DNA of 64,000 bases from Podospora pseudocomata. Its lineage: Eukaryota; Ascomycota; Sordariomycetes; Sordariales; Podosporaceae. The DNA lies in NCBI RefSeq assembly GCF_035222375.1, contig NW_026946363.1, positions 1,860,001 through 1,924,000 of the forward strand, read 5' to 3'. The notes under the pieces are model-generated. The model made no database searches, had not been told where the DNA came from, and saw only the letters and a program-made list of their open reading frames with translations. This document shows, one piece after another, positions 23,130-34,906 of this stretch (position 1 is the first letter of the stretch; each line of letters starts with the position of its first letter). Made by a program: the position numbers and the translations under genes.

Positions 23130-23902
23130 TTTGGTTGCTATCGCGACACACTCCTGTGTCAGAATTCGAGATTATGTATGTTGGGGGGTCACCAATGGAG
23201 GAATTGGCAACAATCCTCGTCCGGGCTGGCACCGGGCTATTTAAGCGCTCATACTACAGTGTGCAGTTTTCGGGGTGCGTGGTTGAGTGGTGGGTGGTGA
23301 GCGGTGGCTTGATTTGTCTGGGGAATGGATTCGCGCCTGCGCTTGGTGGTGAGCGTTGCACTGCCAGTGAACTTTTTTTCTGCCCGCCCCTCTTATCGCT
23401 TATCGGACGAACACCGCCAAGCAATGCAATGCAACAGGGTTATCCGTAGTCTTGTGGAAGCTACAAGTGGGGCAAGTACCACGAGCGGACTTCAGCACTT
23501 CTCTGGTATCTATCATGATAATGCAAACTCGAATTTTTGTTTGCTTCCCTTTTTTCGTCTCGAAGCTGAGTTTGGCTCCAGGTGAACAACAGCCTTGAAC
23601 GAGATTTTATTTCTATGGCTCGACCTTCAAGTCCAGCGTGACCACACTTCAAGGCCCGCGCATATAGTTCCACAGATGGACTGGCCACATCATCTAAGCC
23701 TGGAAGCTTCCCACGGCTTGGATGCCTTCCACCTGAACAGTCATGATGAAGTAAACTCTAAGCTATATTCGTCAAGTGAACCCTAAAAGGTAAAGACTGA
23801 TACTTAAACGATGGGCGCATCAATTTCTCCAGACCGGTTCCCTGGTCCCTCGCCAACCCTCGCCATCAACAACACCACTCACGAGAAAACTTCTGCGACA
23901 GC
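23130..23902. other. Divergent spacer between RPA135 and the F-box locus
   Basis: About 0.8 kb with the RPA135 promoter on the left. The right end leads into the damaged F-box gene. No coding sequence, RNA gene or transposon remnant is visible. Confidence 0.5.
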
Positions 23903-25487
23903 ATGGAGACAAAACGGACTGGCTGGTGGTCCTGCCCCCAGGAAATTCAGGACATGATCCTCGACGAGGTTTCCAGGGACAGAAACAGCTCCATCGCTCA
24001 TTGTGCCGCTGTTTGTAGGAGCTGGCAACAAGTCATCGAGAAGAAAACTTTCGCCCGATTGACAGTTAACTTAAAGAGATTGGGCGACTTCAGTAGCATG
24101 ATCAAAAAGCGACGGCATCTTATCAAAAACGTCTGGCTTTCCATTGACTGCGCAGCAGTTGGCTGGCCTCAGACTTTGCGCTCTACAAGACTATCAGCTC
24201 CCTGCTCCTGGAGCTTAGCAAATGGGAAGCTCGTGGGGAGTTTCACCTCGAGATCAGTGTTCGCTGGGCAGCAGACTCGCACCAGTGCTTTCAGTATCTC
24301 CAGACTGGCTCGGATTTCCACCATAGGGAAGAGCCGGACCGTACAATCTCTCCCGCCGATCACAGCGAACCAGCTCGACGTCTTCATTCTCACTGTTTAA
24401 TGCATCTATTTGCGCCGCTATATCATGCTTCGACCCGTTGTCTCTTTCCCACAGACTTCCCTTCAGTACCAGCTGTCACTAGCCTCCTAGTGCGTCGGCA
24501 GACGAAATGCGAATGGATTAGCAGGGAAGGCCTCAATCGCCTTCTTGATCTGCTTCCTAATCTGCGGCAGATTCACTATGAGCCTTGGAGATCCCTGGAA
24601 GGCAGGAATTCAGTTCGCAACACTCGCATCACAGTAGAAGGTAGGTAAATTTGACTCTTACATCTACACATCCTCACTGATTCGATGGCCTATAATTCAT
24701 CACAGGACTGCACAGAGCGACCTTCAGCCACAATCTAGCCAAAGTCGTGGTTTTCGGTGACTTCAACGAAGACTTCGATGAGTGCTGGCGTGCGGATAAG
24801 CGATGGCACCGCGTACCTATATCGTCAAGTCGGACAAACCCTCGCATGGCATCATCAGAGATCGGACAGGCTTTTGCCCAAATCTCTCGCCCCCTCGTCC
24901 ATCTTTCAGTGTCATTTGCAGCAGATGCAAGTGACTTCTTCGAAACCTGTCAGCGCAGCTGGGTTTGGACGAGGCTGACCTCTCTTGCGCTCACATCCAA
25001 TCTCTTGGCGCCAAACAAGTACCCCAAGATAGTCAACGACATGCTTGAGAAGGCCGGCATTGTGGCGCTACAAATGCCAAAACTAGACGTCATGGAGCTG
25101 TGGAACGGCAGAAGGGGTCTCGCTTGTGTCTTCCGGTATCAAGCCTCTAGGGATCGCGCAGGCCACAACGCAAAAATCACATGGCGGAGCACCTGGCCTC
25201 TGGAGTTGGAACCCCGTGTGTGGAAGGCCTGGGCGGCAGTGGCAGTCAAACGTGACAAGCGGGAGGGAGAGTTCGACGTCGTCAAAGACCCGGAGATCCT
25301 GAATTTTGGGGAGGACGAGATCAGGTCACACGGGGATGCGATCCATCATTTGCAGCTTGTGAGCGAGGTGATCCGCCCGGTGTCGTTGTGGAAGATCACG
25401 TATGAGTCGCGGTTTTTGATCGACGGGGCCCGTATTGGAAGAGAAGCTCCGTGTTGTTTGTTAAACTTGCCTGGGCGAATGGTTTGA
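23903..25487 (+). pseudogene. F-box / DUF6546-type gene with a single frameshift
   Basis: Two frames must be combined to read the family. Frame A (from ATG 23903) gives an N-terminal F-box (PQEIQDMILDEV... HCAAVCRSWQQVI) up to 'KKRRHLIKNVWLSID' near 24149. The continuation 'SDFALYKTISSLLLELSKWE' is in another frame, open from 24148 on, and runs to 24640, across a clean intron 24641-24705, into exon 24706-25487 ending in the DUF6546 tail ('MELWNGRRGLA', 'TWPLELEPRVWKAW', stop 25485-25487). The break lies between about 24146 and 24180. No intron of sensible size restores the frame without deleting the conserved 'HLIKNVW' block. Apart from that one shift everything is open, so it is a recent pseudogene, a sequencing error, or a frameshifted allele. 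F-box proteins normally recruit substrates to SCF ubiquitin ligases. Confidence 0.7.
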
Positions 25488-27158
25488 TTATATTGGCTGC
25501 CTGCCTGTATCGAGTGGATGGCAAGTCCTAAAACGAGTCTTTCGGGTGCGGTGCCGAGGTCTTGGGGATAGAAAGATGTTCACTCAGTTTGATAATGCTT
25601 ACTTTCTGGCAGAATAGCACAGATACTTCCAAACCGTATATCATGTATTAGTTTGCATCGGTGGTGTAGCGTTGCAATTTGCTGCCGCCATGACCCCCAA
25701 TCATGGGAAGTTGACCTACCCCCTGTGAGATTGTAACCTCTGAACAGACTGAACTGTGTATTTGGTGCTGCTTGCATCCTATCCCAACTTCACACCAGAA
25801 AGCCTCTGTGTTGCTCTTGGAAAGAACCCATGCCAAATATGCAGACACGGGACCTGCACTTACGCAGACTGAGTGGCATACGGCACACACATTGAGAAGT
25901 CACCGTAACGTTCCTACCGTTGGCGCATGAGGTAGACCACCTGCAACCTGAAATATCTACCTAGGTAGCAATCAACACCCAGCTTGAGATGTAGAGGTGT
26001 CAACATGTATCATTTCTTTCAAGGTCCACCAAATGCCGGCCTCTGCAGCTGTCAAAGAGCACGAAGGCTCGTACAAACATACCCCTGTCATGATGTAAGT
26101 GGTGTTAGAACGCCATCCCGTCTGCAGCGTCCCAAAGATCCCTCTCAATCGCACAGCGCCATTTTTCGTTCCAAGTAAGATGTCTAGATATCAGGTGCCT
26201 CGGAGGTAATTAAGGTTTGAGTTTGGAAGGCAACTGCATAAGGTACCCCCATTACGATCGCGGGGCAGTCACAGCCAGCCTGACTACCAATACCTACCCT
26301 CACTGCCCTGATCAGATTTGATGGTTTTCTCCTTGCACCAAACCTTTCACCTATCCTCCCATCTTTTTTGAGCTCATCCTCGACGATACCACGTTTGGAT
26401 GGGTGGTTTTTTATTAGCACACTGCATCCCATACCCTTGACGGCACCCCCCTGCTGCACTCTGCCGGCCGTGTGCCCTTTCTTTCTGCCCCCCCGCGCAA
26501 CCGCTCGCTGCCGCCGCTTGGCCCCCCAGACCTTTGAGGTGAGGGCTCAGCGCAGCGCAGCACTGACACCTCCTGCAACCCGGTCGATCTGAGCCGCCGC
26601 TTTTGCCCATTGATCACAGACGATCGTCTCGTCCTGCCGACGTCTTTTCTCTGCCTCTTATCCTCGTCGTCCAGCTGCTGCTGCCGCCGCTCCGCCCCCA
26701 GACGGCGCAAACGAATGAAACCCTGATCATAGCCGCTGTCTTGTTCGACATTGCCAGGGCACCATCATCAAGTCTTCACACGCACAAAAGGCACGGACCA
26801 CAGCTTGAGGTGACTGCACTACCGTTACCCATATTTGGTGTTCCCCGGTGCCATCTCTTCCAGTGCCTTGTGTGGGCCGACCTGATCGCTCACCCGCACC
26901 CCGCGTCTGGCTTCTCACCGATCACAAAAAGGAATTCATTCTGTTTCCCATCTGCTGCGAAATTGCAACAACTCTTCGGACTCAGGTCATACGAGACATA
27001 TTATCTTCTTAATTTTGCGCCGCCAGGGCCATCTCTGGGCCCAGCAGCTTACTTAAAACAAGCTCACCAACGACCTCGAGCCCTCTCTTTATCATCTACA
27101 CAACAGCCCGGCCCACCTACCAGTTTTCACTTAAACATCGCGGCGTTGTTGACGAATC
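25488..27158. other. Upstream region of ARL8
   Basis: About 1.7 kb. The left part is the 3' flank of the F-box locus; the right part is the promoter/leader of ARL8. It includes a palindromic CTACCTAGGTAG at 25957-25968. A 222-codon open frame at 26603-27271 runs into ARL8 exon 1 in another frame and is unconserved (see rejected). Confidence 0.45.
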
Positions 27159-27999
27159 ATGGCGGGGTTATTCAAGCGAGTGTACGACTGGCTGTTACGG
27201 ACCTTCTGGTAAGCTGCGCACCTCCATGCATCCCGCGCCCCCGAGCTGCTGCGGGGCTTTTCCGTCTCTAAGCTCGTCGACGACGGCGACGGCGCATCAG
27301 GAGAACCCGGATCTGACACAACCTCCAGGGCCACCGAAATGGACGTCACCATGATCGGTCTGCAGAATGCGGGCAAAACATCTCTGCTTCGGGTGCTGTC
27401 GGTAAGCAAGACCCAAAACCTACCTCCCCGGTACATGTGATGCTGATGACCTCTGCTTGCGAACAGGGCGGAGAGTTTGCCATAGAGTAAGTTGTTGACC
27501 ACCAAGCAACCTTCCCACCCCTCCACGACCTCGATGCAACATCTTGTGCCCAGTTTCTCCAAATATCTCCCGGCTGACCATTCCTCGCAGCTCGATACCG
27601 ACAGTGGGCTTCAACATGAAGCGGTTGCAACGGGGGCATGTGACGCTCAAGTGCTGGGACTTGGGTGGGCAACCCCGCTTCCGTCCAATGTGGGAGCGAT
27701 ATTGCCGGAATGTCAACGCTATCGTGTTCATTGTCGATATTGCCGACGTGGATGTGCTTCCCATGGCCCGCGAAGAGCTACACTCATTAATGAGCCAGCC
27801 AAGCCTGGATGGCATTCCATTGCTTGTTCTCGGAAACAAGTCGGATCTTCCAAACAAGCTCACCGTGGATGAGCTCATCGACGCCATGGATCTCAAGAAC
27901 ATTGCGCATCGAGAGGTGTCGTGCTATGGCATCTCGGCAAAGGAGGAAACCAATCTGGAGGCGGTTCTCCAGTGGCTGATGAAGTTTGCCAACAGGTGA
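27159..27999 (+). CDS. ARL8: ARL8-type small GTPase
   Basis: Exons 27159-27208, 27329-27401, 27467-27486 and 27591-27999 give 183 residues. The P-loop GLQNAGKT (27-34), switch I T52 (PTVGF), switch II WDLGGQ (70-75) and NKSD are intact. The N-terminus MAGLFKRVYDWL has no Gly2, so it is not myristoylated; it fits the acetylated amphipathic helix of ARL8. 'NAIVFIVDIAD' and 'EVSCYGISAKEETNL' are typical of the family. ARL8 directs lysosome/vacuole positioning and fusion in animals; the role in filamentous fungi (vacuole or hyphal transport) is inferred. Exon 3 is only 20 nt. The last codons are uncertain: a GTGAGC donor at 27996 and an acceptor at 28187 would replace the final Arg with Ser-Lys-Lys and a stop at 28197, and this looks at least as natural. 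Confidence 0.9.
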
Positions 28000-30013
28000 G
28001 CCATCTCATTTCTGACATGGACCATTTGTCATTGTGGACATCTGGCGAGGTTGGATTCAGTTGGCTTGTTCACTGTGTAGACTCGAAGGGACGTCCGTTT
28101 CATCGTTTTCGCCCGGCATTTTCGTGAAGAAAAGGTTCATCTGGGGGGGCGACGACCGACTCTCAGAACTGACGTTCCAATTCGCAGCAAAAAATGATTT
28201 CGTTTCTGTGATATACGACACATCGCCCAGCGCCTAGCTGGGTCCAGACAGGAGCCGCAAGGCTAAGGGGGCATGATTAGCAACATAACTCATACAGCAA
28301 CATATGAAAGTGGCGCCTGTCACTTTTTTCTCGGGGCAGTTGGGATGGACGGAATGGGTTATCAGCGGGCCAGGGCGTTTTCTTGTCTTTTTTGTGCGTA
28401 TTTCGGGGAAGAGGAACTGGCGCGAAGCCTCGGTGTATTGGATAGCTCGATGTATTTTTGATCTTTTTGTTTTGTTTCTTGCGTGGCTGTTTCATGGAAC
28501 CACCACCATCACATTTAATCTTTGACGACGTATGATGATGATATGGCAAACCGAGCGGGTCGTTCTTCAATTGTGCTGTAGAGTAGTGCCTTTGCGTGTA
28601 TCTCTGAGAGCAACGTTTTCGAGATTCTGTGCCAAGCAATGGCATGTGTGACGAGGTGAGTCTGTAGGGTAGGAGGAGGGGAAATCGAGACAGGGGGTGT
28701 GTGTGTTGAGAGGGCGCTTAGACGATGCTCCCCAATATTCACACATGGACGGGTTCGAGGGAAAACCACGACATGTGGGAAAAAGAAGACTTGGGGAAAA
28801 AGAAAATGGGAACGGGACGGGACTCGAGAAACCTTCTATATAAAAGGGAAGAAAAAGATGTAAACCTTTTTCCCAAATTTAGTTTTTTGAAATTCTGAGG
28901 GGAGGAGGGACCCTGGGCCGTATTGACGTGGGAGGGCGTGATTGGCTGGAGAGGATTTTATGTGGTTTACCACCGCCGGACGGAACAGCACCACCACCAC
29001 CACCACCTTGAGAACTGCAGACCAGTGGATGGATAGATGGGCTTGGGTTTCTTGTCGGTGCGGCGCGCGCGCTTGGAAGGGAATGGGTATCGACTGGTTT
29101 GTATCTTGAGTGAGGTTGAAACAGGTAAGCGAGATTTACACTGACTTGGGTCTCTTCTGGTTGGGGTTGGGTAAGAGAAGGAAGGCAAGCATTACTTCAC
29201 CTGATGGTACTGATATTATCTGTCTCGGGTGCTGTCTTGATGGCTGGCTTGTGTTGCCTGGCATGTCTTCTTCAAAGTGAGTGTGAGTGTAAGTGATATA
29301 TGTTCATTCTCATGGATTCCCTGCAATATCCCACTGGGCCATTGAGCGTAAGATAAGATAATGAAAAGGAAATAGACCGAGTATGTGCCTTGTGGATGAG
29401 ACCCTGGGCCGACGTCACTGCTTCTGGCGAAGAAACCGAAAGGGAAACCGAAACCCAGATTGAGGCCGCACATGATATTGGATTTGGTGTTCTACCCTCG
29501 AGTCTCCAAGTTGGTCGGCGTTCCCAAATCCCGGCTACGCTCTCACATTGACTCCCGGTTTCCCCCCCTCGTCCTTCCCAAATGCGCCTCGGAAGAGATC
29601 AACGTGAAGTTGGTGAACACGGATAGCATTGGGGACCTTCGGTTTATCTTTTGGGAAAAACCAACGATCATTTGAGCTGCCTCTATACCCGAACTCCCCC
29701 CTTCCTTTTTTTTTTTTCGTCGCTTAACATAACAAAAAACGGGCGCCTGATTTCACGATGATTCCACAAAACAGACTCCCGTCGTGAAAAGGTATCGTAA
29801 AGGTGGGGTCAACAACAAGAAGACTCCGAGTCTGATTCCTATCTCGGCCGGGGGAAACAACCACCAAATATAAGCGCGGAAGCCCCTCCTCGGCAGGCCA
29901 TCTCTTCGGTAAGATGCCAAATATCGACTCGTATTCTGCCCAATGCAATGCCGAACGCCGTCCGTGTCCACCCGAATCCTCCGCTTCCCCAAATGACCAA
30001 ACGAACCACCGCT
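28000..30013. other. Convergent 3' spacer between ARL8 and RPS16
   Basis: About 2 kb between facing genes. It may contain an extra terminal exon of ARL8 (28188-28197). The rest is low-complexity (CACCACCACC runs near 28991-29007, T runs near 29706) with only short unconserved frames. A TATATAAAAG string near 28836-28845 has no gene attached that I can see. Confidence 0.45.
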
Positions 30014-30690
30014 TTAACGGTAAGACTTCTGGAATCTGGAGCGGGCACCCTTACCACCGAACTTCTTGGGCTCGCACCGACGGGGATCGGCGACGAGGAG
30101 GCTGCGGTCGAACTGGATGAGGGAGCTCTTCAGGACGTTCTTGGTGTGCTCGTCGATGTACTTGGCGTAGTAGGCGACCTAAAAGGTGTTAAAAGTCAGT
30201 CAAAATCATGTTGCGGGTGCGGCGCTCGAGTATCGCTCGTCGGTTCGATGCTTCGGGACGGTACTTACAACAGCCTTGGCAATCTGTTTTCCCATTGTTA
30301 GCAATTTGTCCCTGTTCCCATTCTCGAGTTTTGTTGCGAGGTGATAACATACAGCCTGGCGCACAGCGTAAACCTGCGAAGTGTGACCACCACCAGCGAC
30401 CTTGATTCTGATATCGATGGCAGCGAAGTTCTCGGTGCCGAGGATGAGGATGGGCTCGTAGAGCTTGGCCCGGAGGATCTCGGGGGCGAAAAGCTTCAGA
30501 GGCTTGCCGTTGACCTTGATGAGGCCACGGCCCTCCACAGCGCGAGCGACGGCTGCAACGATGGCGATGGTTAGCGATTTCGCCCTTGGGAGTTCATTTC
30601 GACAATTTCGGCAGGGCGATCAAAAATCGGCATACCTGTGGCATTCTTCTTCTTGCCAAACACCTGGACGGCCTTCTTTTCGTTCGCCAT
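30014..30690 (-). CDS. RPS16: 40S ribosomal protein S16 (uS9)
   Basis: Exons 30690-30636, 30552-30353, 30283-30269 and 30178-30014 give 144 residues, matching the family's 143-146. The protein begins [20 protein letters not shown] and has the uS9 landmarks 'GRGLIKVNG', '[19 protein letters not shown]' and the extreme C-terminus ending KSYR, whose tail in ribosome structures reaches the P-site tRNA anticodon. Exon 3 codes for only five residues (IAKAV). Three introns in a short ribosomal-protein gene, clustered in the 5' and middle parts, are usual in filamentous fungi. A CACGTG lies about 140 nt upstream of the start. Confidence 0.95.
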
Positions 30691-32066
30691 TTTGAGTTGC
30701 TGGCAAGAATGACTTCCTGTTGTTAGTTCGGGCAGGCTCAGCAGGCTGTGATTTTTCGGCTTCAGCTTGTCAAAATTTGTGTGTGGAGGGGGAAATCGGT
30801 ATGGGGCTAGCGCACCTGCGCCAGCAAATCACGTGTGTCAATGTGGCTAGTGGCAGAGTTTGTGGCTGGTGAACCTGGGCCCACCTGCACTCCGAAACCT
30901 GTGCCCACTCTGCCGAAGAGCCGGCGTTGAATTCACTTTAGGCCCACATTTCCCGGTGATGCTCCCCCGATCCCATCCATTCCGCTTGCTGTCGTGCACC
31001 CCACTATCTCCGGTCGAACTGGCGTCCTCCGTTGTTGTTGCTGTTTCCAAGGGTTGGATTCACAAGGGGGGTTTTCCCCTTCGACTGTCCGCCCTGTCAA
31101 AAAACCCGATAATTTCTCTTGTACCCTTAAATCTCCTGATGTTTTCAGCATCCGGTCTTTTCATCTTTACATGGTACGCCATGGTAATACTGGAGCCGGT
31201 GGATGTTATGAATGCCTACCTCTCACCTTGAATACGGATGTTTATTTTCATGTTGTGCTTGTTTTGCCAAGGCATGACAGTTCCGATCCGCTGACGACGT
31301 TGAACGATATGCTGTCATCATTGTGAGGCGATGCCAGGCGAGCGTACCAAAGCGTACTGAAGCCGTAAAGGCGTTTCTCTCACCGAGCGCAACGCTGCTG
31401 AGCCACCGATCCTATCAGGCGTCTTCTTGCTCGGTCATCAGTGAAGGCATTTGGAATATCTTCCTAAGTGTGATTTGGAAGTTGCCCGCAGTTTCAGGAA
31501 GAGATGGAATGCTTTTCACCAAAAGACCGGCCGAGCATGGCGCATAGTGGTCGTCACCCAAGATCTTGGACAAGCTTGGCAGGCTGCCTCCATTGACCTC
31601 ATTGGGCAAGTCATGGGAACAAACGGAATCCCATTGGACCTCAGCCACCTCGGGCCACGTTATCGGTCATTCATTATCAGCGTGTGCCGAGAAATGTCCC
31701 ACGGTGCAGTTTTCTGATTCAAGGAGGCGCAGTGGCATCATCTGCTCCCGCACCTTTTCGCTTCTGAAGAGTTGCTTTGGTGCTTCCCGTTGCCAGGATC
31801 CACAGTGCTGAAACTTCTATTGGGCAGCACGTCACTCACTCTCAAGCGGTGCCTGTCTTCTTTGTTCATCTATTCCCGCCACCCCTCTGCCAACAAAATC
31901 CTAGAAAACACATCGTCATCTAACACCACCTACATCACCACTACTTGCAGCAGCAAAACGTGGATTTTTAGACGTTTACATCGATATCAGTTGAATCTCG
32001 CCTTCGCAGAATCTACAAAACATCGCAGATTGGAGCAACAGAGAAAAGCGATATCAAATAGCCACA
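30691..32066. promoter_or_regulatory. Divergent promoter region between RPS16 and the RCR-like gene
   Basis: About 1.4 kb between two start codons facing away from each other. CACGTG at 30830-30835 sits in the right place to serve RPS16; CACGTG-binding factors are used at ribosomal-protein promoters in some ascomycetes. The assignment is inferred. No gene is supportable inside. Confidence 0.45.
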
Positions 32067-32715
32067 ATGGCTCCGCTCGTCTCTGATCAGCTGGAGAAAC
32101 GCCAGTCGTAAGTCGCGACTTCATTTCAATCCCCCCGCGCATCAACCACACTTTATGCTAACGATTATCTCTTCCAGTTGTCCTTCAGGGTACTATTACG
32201 ACAGGGGTTACTGCTACCGCAACAGCGCCTGGAGCTGGTGGGGACGATGGGTATTCGCAGGTCTCGCCGTTCTCTTCGTTCTTTTGGTGTTCGCGCTTCT
32301 CTTGTATGTTTCCCCTACTGTGTCTTTTATCGTCGCATAACGCATTGCTAACGTCTTTCGCAGCCGTAACTCACGCCGCAGAAGAAAGCAAGGCGCCCGA
32401 CCACTCTACGGCACCGGCTGGATGGCACCCGCACCGCAGTACTACCCACCTCCTCCTCAGTACACCCCTCAAGACCAGAATCCCGCTCCTCCAGGCGGGT
32501 ACAAGTACAACGGGAACGATGGGTACTATGGCAATCCTCAAGCTGGAAGCAGTCAATATGGCAGCCCGGGTCCTTATGGTAACCAGGCGACGAACCCCTA
32601 CGGTCAGCAAGAGGGCATTCAGCTTCAGCAGCCCGAGCATGCTTATCACCGTGGAGGTGACGCCGATTATGCCCCTCCTCCCGGACCTCCGCCCAATGCC
32701 GCCACCAAGCCTTAA
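32067..32715 (+). CDS. RCR-type (Congo-red resistance) single-pass membrane protein
   Basis: Exons 32067-32107, 32178-32303 and 32364-32715 give 172 residues. A short lumenal N-terminus with two cysteines (CPSGYYYDRGYC) precedes one membrane segment (about residues 32-56), then a strongly basic stop-transfer stretch (RNSRRRRK) and a Pro/Tyr/Gln/Gly-rich cytosolic tail with PPPPQY- and PPGPPP-type motifs that could bind WW domains. This is the layout of the fungal RCR family ('chitin synthesis regulation, resistance to Congo red'), which in yeast affects chitin deposition and vacuolar sorting through PY motifs and Rsp5. The role here is inferred from layout. Neighbours are RPS16 (divergent) and the fibroin-3-like gene (same strand). 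Confidence 0.82.
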
Positions 32716-34906
32716 ATGGCTAAAATCCTGGTTTCGCGTCTTTGTTTGTCAAATGCTGGGAGGAATGAGTTCTTGATTATGGCGTTCAGGATGGGTTGGG
32801 TAAGGGATGTAGTTACAGATTCCTGAGACAGGGTTTTTACGTTTGGAAAAGGGAGATGATGAAGGGAAGATTCGAGACGATCCCTTGTGGGATACCCCGT
32901 TTATGATGGCAAAACTTTCTTTTTTTGTTGTTCAACTGCGCAGTATGCTGTTTTTTAGAGGTACACTAATTAATGCGTGATATGGGTTGACGAGCCTCAC
33001 ATATGTTATCGTGATATCAGAGTTTCGTGTATGATATCATCGTGCTGGTTGAGTGGCTCGGGTCGGACGAAAAGTAAGGAACAGAGCCTGAGTCATGTGG
33101 TCAAGCAGGGCTCTCCCAGGGAAGAGCTTCGCATATAGGAAGACCAGGCCAGCGCGAGGCTTCAACCTCTGAACAAACAACGAGCTGCAGCTATAAGTGG
33201 CGAATAAGCCTTACTTACATCTTATATTGGTATGTGGTTGCTTGAGTAGGTCGGTGGTGGTCTTGATCATGGCTGATGTGCATTATGGTGCTCACGCTTA
33301 CTGGCCCTTGGGCAGGCCGGTCCTCATCTTATCTGCCGTTTCGTTTATCAGATTTAAGACCTTTTCATCCTGTTCGGACTGGACAAGATATTCAGACGTC
33401 TCATCTCATAGCGTCGGACTTTTCCAAGGTTTTCCTCAATGAGCTACGTCGGAGAAGTGGCTGATACAAGTGAAGATTTTCAGGTCGAGTTGGTTGCCTC
33501 TTGAAAGATGTTCAGGTCTCATATTGCGATCACTCCGGTGTGTGTTTCGATGAAGGGGGGTAGTGTTGAGCGATGCAACTAGGAAAGTTTGGTGCGGTAT
33601 AATGAGATGAGATGAAGCTTTTGAGTGTAAATGACGACGCTCGTAATTTATAAGTACGTGTATAGAGAGAACAGTATGCGCTGGTTCTGTGGCCGCGTGT
33701 TGCACTGCTGCGAGAAAGAGGCGAAGGGAAATGGAGGCTTTCAACGGCAACATGTACCGAACAAAAGGACTGGGGACGGAACAGCGGAAGGTCGCTTTGA
33801 CGATCACGAAAATAACAGGGGTTAGAAGAGGTGAAATTGGGCCGGCAGCGGAGTGTAAACCCCGCCTTGGCTGGAAGCCGCTTCAACGAAACTCAACCTT
33901 GAGTTCAAGAAATGTAGTGACAAGTGAAAAGAAAATGTGTCAAAATAAACAGGAAAACAAGGCTCCCATTGCATAAATATCAAACCGCCAGCAGGCTGAA
34001 GAAGTGCAAGAAGAAGACGTGCGAATCCAGTGACGATTGGACCCTCTTTGACCCCCGTCGGGCCGCAGGATCAAAAGACCCCACCCGTACCTGCAGCTTG
34101 CCGGCGCCAGATGAACGAGGGGCCCGGGCCAATGCGCTTGTGAGATTCTCCCCCCAAGGGCTCCCGTCTTTTCTTTTCTCCAACGGGAAACCCTCCTCCT
34201 GGTGCCTTCTCCTGAGCCAAAGGGCTGACAGCGCCCACTTGGTTTCACGTCTCCCTGAAGTGAGACGAAGCAGAACCACTCCTTTGGACATACTGTTCGT
34301 CCTGTCTTCGCAGGTCATCCTTCGGGATTTTGCCATTTCCGCTCTCTTTTCTTGCATAATCCGCGTTTGTTTCCCCCAAGCCCACTCTTTTTTCATGACT
34401 AGTCAGTTACCGACATCGCCAATCGCCGCCCACGATAACTGCTCTCTGCCAATTGAGGCCGTTGATGATTTTTGCCTCGATCGCGTTACCTACGACCACT
34501 TTCATTTTCAGCATTTGCCTTGCTACGACTGCATTTACTGTAACCAGAAAACCCAACAACCAGGTTCCACGCGCGACGCATCACTCTGAACTGTTTGACT
34601 TGCTTTCATCACTGGGAGGGAACTGGAAACCAAGACGGAATCACGCACAGAAGCTCAAGACGATCATACACGCGCGACAACCAGCCGCACAATGGAGTTG
34701 TAGCGCTCATTGTCTACTACGAATCATATATCATCGACATTACTCGTCTTACCCGTGTCTATTCGACACCGTGCGCTTGCTGCGAAGGGGCCCTTAGAAC
34801 TACCCGTGGGGCCCTTCGTTTTCTGAAGCTAGAACAACTCAACAAAACTACGAATATTCGTTATTGAGCAAAGCTTAGGACAGCTTTAAATCTGGGATAA
34901 GGCAAG
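32716..34906. other. Spacer upstream of the fibroin-3-like gene
   Basis: About 2.2 kb between two plus-strand genes. The left part should hold the 3' UTR of the RCR-like gene; the right part a pyrimidine-rich promoter and leader. The 221-codon frame at 33924-34589 has no recognisable family and no coding-like composition (rejected). Confidence 0.45.

Noticed and set aside
24093-24172. 80-nt GT-AG intron that would repair the F-box frame
   Set aside because: Phase fits, but it would delete the block 'IKKRRHLIKNVWLSID', which reads as conserved family sequence; a frameshift is the simpler reading.
26603-27271. 222-codon plus-strand frame upstream of and overlapping ARL8 exon 1
   Set aside because: Pro/Ser/Leu-rich and unconserved; it runs through ARL8 exon 1 and intron 1 in another frame, so it is a chance frame in a pyrimidine-rich leader.
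33924-34589. 221-codon plus-strand frame before the fibroin-3-like gene
   Set aside because: No recognisable domain, no splice or start context of note, composition like surrounding non-coding DNA.
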